Positions 61,739-64,000 of a stretch of 64,000 nucleotides of DNA are shown piece after piece (the first letter of the stretch is position 1; each line of letters opens with the position of its first letter). Under the pieces are notes generated by a model. The model was not told where the DNA came from. It made no database searches and worked only from the letters and a program-made list of their open reading frames with translations. Position numbers and translations under genes: made by a program. Origin of the DNA: Brachybacterium fresconis (GTDB taxonomy: Bacteria > Actinomycetota > Actinomycetes > Actinomycetales > Dermabacteraceae). The stretch covers positions 4,030,001-4,094,000 of the forward strand of contig NZ_JAGIOC010000001.1 in NCBI RefSeq assembly GCF_017876515.1, in the 5' to 3' direction.

Positions 61739-62964
61739 CGCACGCAGCGCATTCCGAGTACGACGCGTACCGCCCCCCGGAGCCGCCACGGCGGAAGCGT
61801 CGACACGACGGGCGACCCCGTCGGCGGTCCGGATCGGCCGGCGGAGGCGACGGCTCGCGCGAGACGCCCATGGTCGAGGACATCGAGTTCAGCTCCTACT
61901 ACGGGCGCTCCGTGGTCAAGGCACCGCCGTGGGAGTGGCCGATCGGGCTGTACCTCTTCGTGGGCGGCCTCGCGGGCGGCTCCGCTCTGCTCGGCGCAGG
62001 CGGGGACCTCACCGGACGGCCCCGCCTGCGACGCAATGCACGGTTGACCGCGCTCGGCGCGGTCGGCGTCGGCCTCCCGGCGCTGATCCTCGACCTAGGA
62101 CGCCCGGAGCGCTTCCTGCACATGCTGCGCGTGTTCAAACCGACGTCGCCGATGAGCGTCGGCACGTGGCTGCTGACGGCATTCGGCACGTCCGCCGGGT
62201 TCGCCGTGGCCGGAGAGCTGGATCGCATGACCGGCGAGCGCCTGCAGCTGGGCCGTCTGCGACGCCTCCTGCGTGCGGCCGAGGGCGCCGGAGGCGCGAC
62301 AGCGGCGGTGCTCGGCGCGCCGCTGGCGGCCTACACGGCCGTGCTGCTCGGCGACACCGCCGTCCCGACCTGGGCGGCCTCCCGCAAGGGCTTGGCCTAC
62401 GTCTTCGTCTCCTCGGCGGGTATCGCCGCCGGTGGGGCCGCACTGGTGACGACCTCCACGCAGGAGTCCGGACCGGCTCGGAGCCTGGCCGTGCTCGGCG
62501 TCGTGGGGGACGTGATCGGGATGCGCAGCATGAAGAGGCAGATGCACCCGCTGGAGTCCGAACCGCTCGAGACAGGCGGCGCGGGGCGGAAGCTCCGGCT
62601 GGCCGAGGGTCTCGCGATCGCGGGCGGTCTCGGAGCGCTGCTGGGCGGACGCCATCGCGGGATCGCGGTCCTCAGCGGGCTCGCGCTCGCCGGCGCCTCG
62701 GCGCTCACCCGCTTCGGTGTGCTGGAGGCCGGTCTGGAATCAGTCAAGGATCCGCGCCGCGTCATCGAGCCGCAGCGTGAGCGGCTCGCTCAGCGCCGCG
62801 CGGCCGGTGTCACCGATGACTCGATCACCACCGGCCCTCGTCCTGCGGGCCCCGGGCCCGTGGACCCCGAGCAGACCGGGCCGGGCCCCGAACGGCCCGA
62901 GGCCACCGAGCCCGGCTCGCTGGGCACGGGAGCCCCCGAAGGACCGGAGAACAGCGGGCGCTGA
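61735..62964 (+). CDS. NrfD/PsrC-type membrane subunit of formate dehydrogenase
   Basis: The 409-aa protein has a charged N-terminus (PRRKRRHDGRPRRRSG). Eight or so hydrophobic helices begin at WPIGLYLFVGGLAGGSALLG. The NrfD/PsrC family (polysulfide reductase NrfD) carries quinone-linked electrons in the membrane, replacing the cytochrome b of E. coli FDH-N. LGRPERFLHMLRVFKPTSPMS is a family feature. The last 80 residues are acidic/Pro-rich and likely cytoplasmic. The GTG start overlaps the fdhB stop by 4 nt (GTGA). Confidence 0.87.
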   Translation: MTHAAHSEYDAYRPPEPPRRKRRHDGRPRRRSGSAGGGDGSRETPMVEDIEFSSYYGRSVVKAPPWEWPIGLYLFVGGLAGGSALLGAGGDLTGRPRLRRNARLTALGAVGVGLPALILDLGRPERFLHMLRVFKPTSPMSVGTWLLTAFGTSAGFAVAGELDRMTGERLQLGRLRRLLRAAEGAGGATAAVLGAPLAAYTAVLLGDTAVPTWAASRKGLAYVFVSSAGIAAGGAALVTTSTQESGPARSLAVLGVVGDVIGMRSMKRQMHPLESEPLETGGAGRKLRLAEGLAIAGGLGALLGGRHRGIAVLSGLALAGASALTRFGVLEAGLESVKDPRRVIEPQRERLAQRRAAGVTDDSITTGPRPAGPGPVDPEQTGPGPERPEATEPGSLGTGAPEGPENSGR

Positions 62965-63013
62965 CCGCGGCGGCACTGCCCGTGGTGAGCACCCTGCGCG
63001 GCGGGCGCATCGC

Positions 63014-63042
63014 GATCCGGCCGTCGCGGCGGGGCCGGGATC
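63014..63042. terminator. Hairpin between convergent fdh operon and selD
   Basis: GATCC-GGCC (63014-63022) pairs with the complementary GGCC-GGGATC (63033-63042) across one bulge. It overlaps the selD stop codon. Confidence 0.4.
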
Positions 63043-64000
63043 AGCGCACCTCGAGCCCCGAACCCTCGACGATCTCGCCGATGACCGGATGGCCGGGCAC
63101 CTCGCCGACCACCAGCAGACCGCCGGAGGTCTGCGCGTCGGCCAGCAGCAGCAGGTCGTCCTCGGTGATGCCGGGCCCGGTCCGCAGGTGGTCGCGGACC
63201 CAGTCGAGGTTCCGTCGGGTGCCGCCGGAGACATAGCCGTCCCGCAGCGCCTCGGCGGCTCCGTCGATCAGCGGCACCGCGGAGCGGTCCACGACCGCTG
63301 CGACCCCGGAGGCCCGGGTCATCTTGTGCAGATGGCCCAGCAGCCCGAAGCCCGTCACGTCGGTCGCGGCCCGGGCCCCGGCGTCCAGGGCGGCCCGGGC
63401 CGCATCCCGGTTCAGGGTGGTCATGGTCTCGATGGCGGCCGCGGAGACCTCGGCGGTGGACTTCATCCGGTTGTTCAGCAGCCCGACGCCGAGCGGTTTG
63501 GTCAGCGTCAGCGGCAGGCCGGGGCGCGCGGCGTCGTTGCGCAGCAGGCGGTCCGGGTCGGCGGTGCCGGTGACGGCCATGCCGTACTTGGGTTCCGGGT
63601 CGTCCACGGAGTGACCGCCGATCACGGGCACGCCCGCCTCCTGGGCGATCGCGAGCCCGCCGGCGAGGACCTCGCGCAGCAGCTCCAGCGGCAGCACGCC
63701 GCGCGGCCAGCCCACCAGGTTGATCGCCACCACCGGGTCCCCGCCCATCGCGTAGATGTCCGAGAGCGCGTTGGCGGCGGCGATGCGCCCCCAGTCGTAG
63801 GCGTCATCCACCACGGGGGTGAAGAAGTCCGCCGTCGACAGCACGGCGGTGCCGCCCGCGATCCGCACCGCGGCGGCGTCGTCCCCGTCGTCGAGCCCCA
63901 CGATCACCTGCTCGTACTGCTGGCCGGCGAGGGCACCGACCACCTCCTCGAGCTCGCCCGGCGGGATCTTGGAGGCGCAGCCGCCGCCGTGGGCCATCGT
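63041..64000 (-). CDS. selD: Selenide, water dikinase (selenophosphate synthase), 5' end beyond the window
   Basis: The 320 visible codons make selenophosphate, the selenium donor for selenocysteine and selenouridine synthesis. MAHGGGCASKIPPG holds the catalytic Cys and Lys (the E. coli Cys17/Lys20 pair). LDDGDDAAA and DFFTPVVDDAYDWGRIAAAN are ATP/metal motifs, and GGHSVDDPEPKYGMAVTG follows. The C-terminal AIRS half has DVTGFGLLGHLHKM. An ATG at 63997 exists, but relatives usually carry about ten more residues, so the true start probably lies off the end. It faces the fdh operon. Confidence 0.93.
   Translation of the reverse strand, partial: TMAHGGGCASKIPPGELEEVVGALAGQQYEQVIVGLDDGDDAAAVRIAGGTAVLSTADFFTPVVDDAYDWGRIAAANALSDIYAMGGDPVVAINLVGWPRGVLPLELLREVLAGGLAIAQEAGVPVIGGHSVDDPEPKYGMAVTGTADPDRLLRNDAARPGLPLTLTKPLGVGLLNNRMKSTAEVSAAAIETMTTLNRDAARAALDAGARAATDVTGFGLLGHLHKMTRASGVAAVVDRSAVPLIDGAAEALRDGYVSGGTRRNLDWVRDHLRTGPGITEDDLLLLADAQTSGGLLVVGEVPGHPVIGEIVEGSGLEVR

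Overview
The window is very GC-rich, with third codon positions that are almost all G or C. It codes for a mycothione reductase (mycothiol is the thiol of Actinobacteria), a CarD RNA-polymerase regulator, an IdeR/DtxR iron repressor, SenX3-RegX3-PhoU, paired clpP1-clpP2 genes and GuaB1. Many genes carry a -10 hexamer only 6-7 nt before the start codon, as in leaderless mRNAs. This points to an actinomycete. I infer a Micrococcales member, possibly Brachybacterium or a relative, from general gene content; no 16S rRNA gene is present to prove it. The chromosome here is housekeeping-like: I see no insertion sequence, prophage or CRISPR array.

Layout. 1-5.1 kb: a partial hypothetical gene, a YbhN/UPF0104 membrane protein, a small membrane protein and the helicase PcrA. 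5.1-12.2 kb: a VOC protein, two small membrane proteins, sucCD (TCA cycle) with a strong terminator, a possible 50-aa membrane peptide upstream of ideR, a secreted NlpC/P60 hydrolase and a membrane protein. 12.2-18.9 kb: HAD phosphatase, RlmA-like rRNA methyltransferase, MBL hydrolase, a UvrA paralogue and mycothione reductase. 18.9-30 kb: a large LytR-CpsA-Psr (LCP) protein, guaB1, galE, ilvA, an orphan PTS EIIB, carD, a lipoprotein, regX3-senX3 and phoU with a candidate PHO box. 30-35 kb: DUF4235, a second LCP protein, trmB, a Rieske lipoprotein, def and a YihY protein. 35-38.3 kb: a GH65 phosphorylase with beta-phosphoglucomutase. 38.4-44.5 kb: an SRPBCC protein, an MFS exporter, a second CarD-like protein and an ABC/membrane/methyltransferase operon. 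44.6-50 kb: an aminotransferase, alkylation-repair genes (ogt and an Ada-AlkA fusion), an odd fusion of a degenerate PrmC/HemK methyltransferase with an AraC domain, and a VOC protein. 50-57.3 kb: tRNA-Gly, tRNA-Pro, tig, a second NlpC/P60 gene, clpP1-clpP2-clpX and a chorismate mutase. 57.3-64 kb: a membrane-associated formate dehydrogenase operon, then selD in opposite orientation.

Main point. The formate dehydrogenase alpha gene is interrupted by an in-frame TGA at 57909-57911. This is a selenocysteine codon, not a mutation. It sits in the family's conserved NQA-R/x-U-H site, and a 7-bp hairpin with the loop GGTCT begins 12 nt later, so that the loop lies exactly 18 nt after the TGA as in E. 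coli fdhF. selD, which makes the selenium donor, lies next door. A conventional gene caller would split this gene in two.

Other notable features are seven short tandem-repeat arrays, nearly all intergenic (one just upstream of clpP1), leaderless promoters, the methyltransferase-AraC fusion with lost catalytic motifs, an orphan EIIB beside carD, and a second CarD-like protein.
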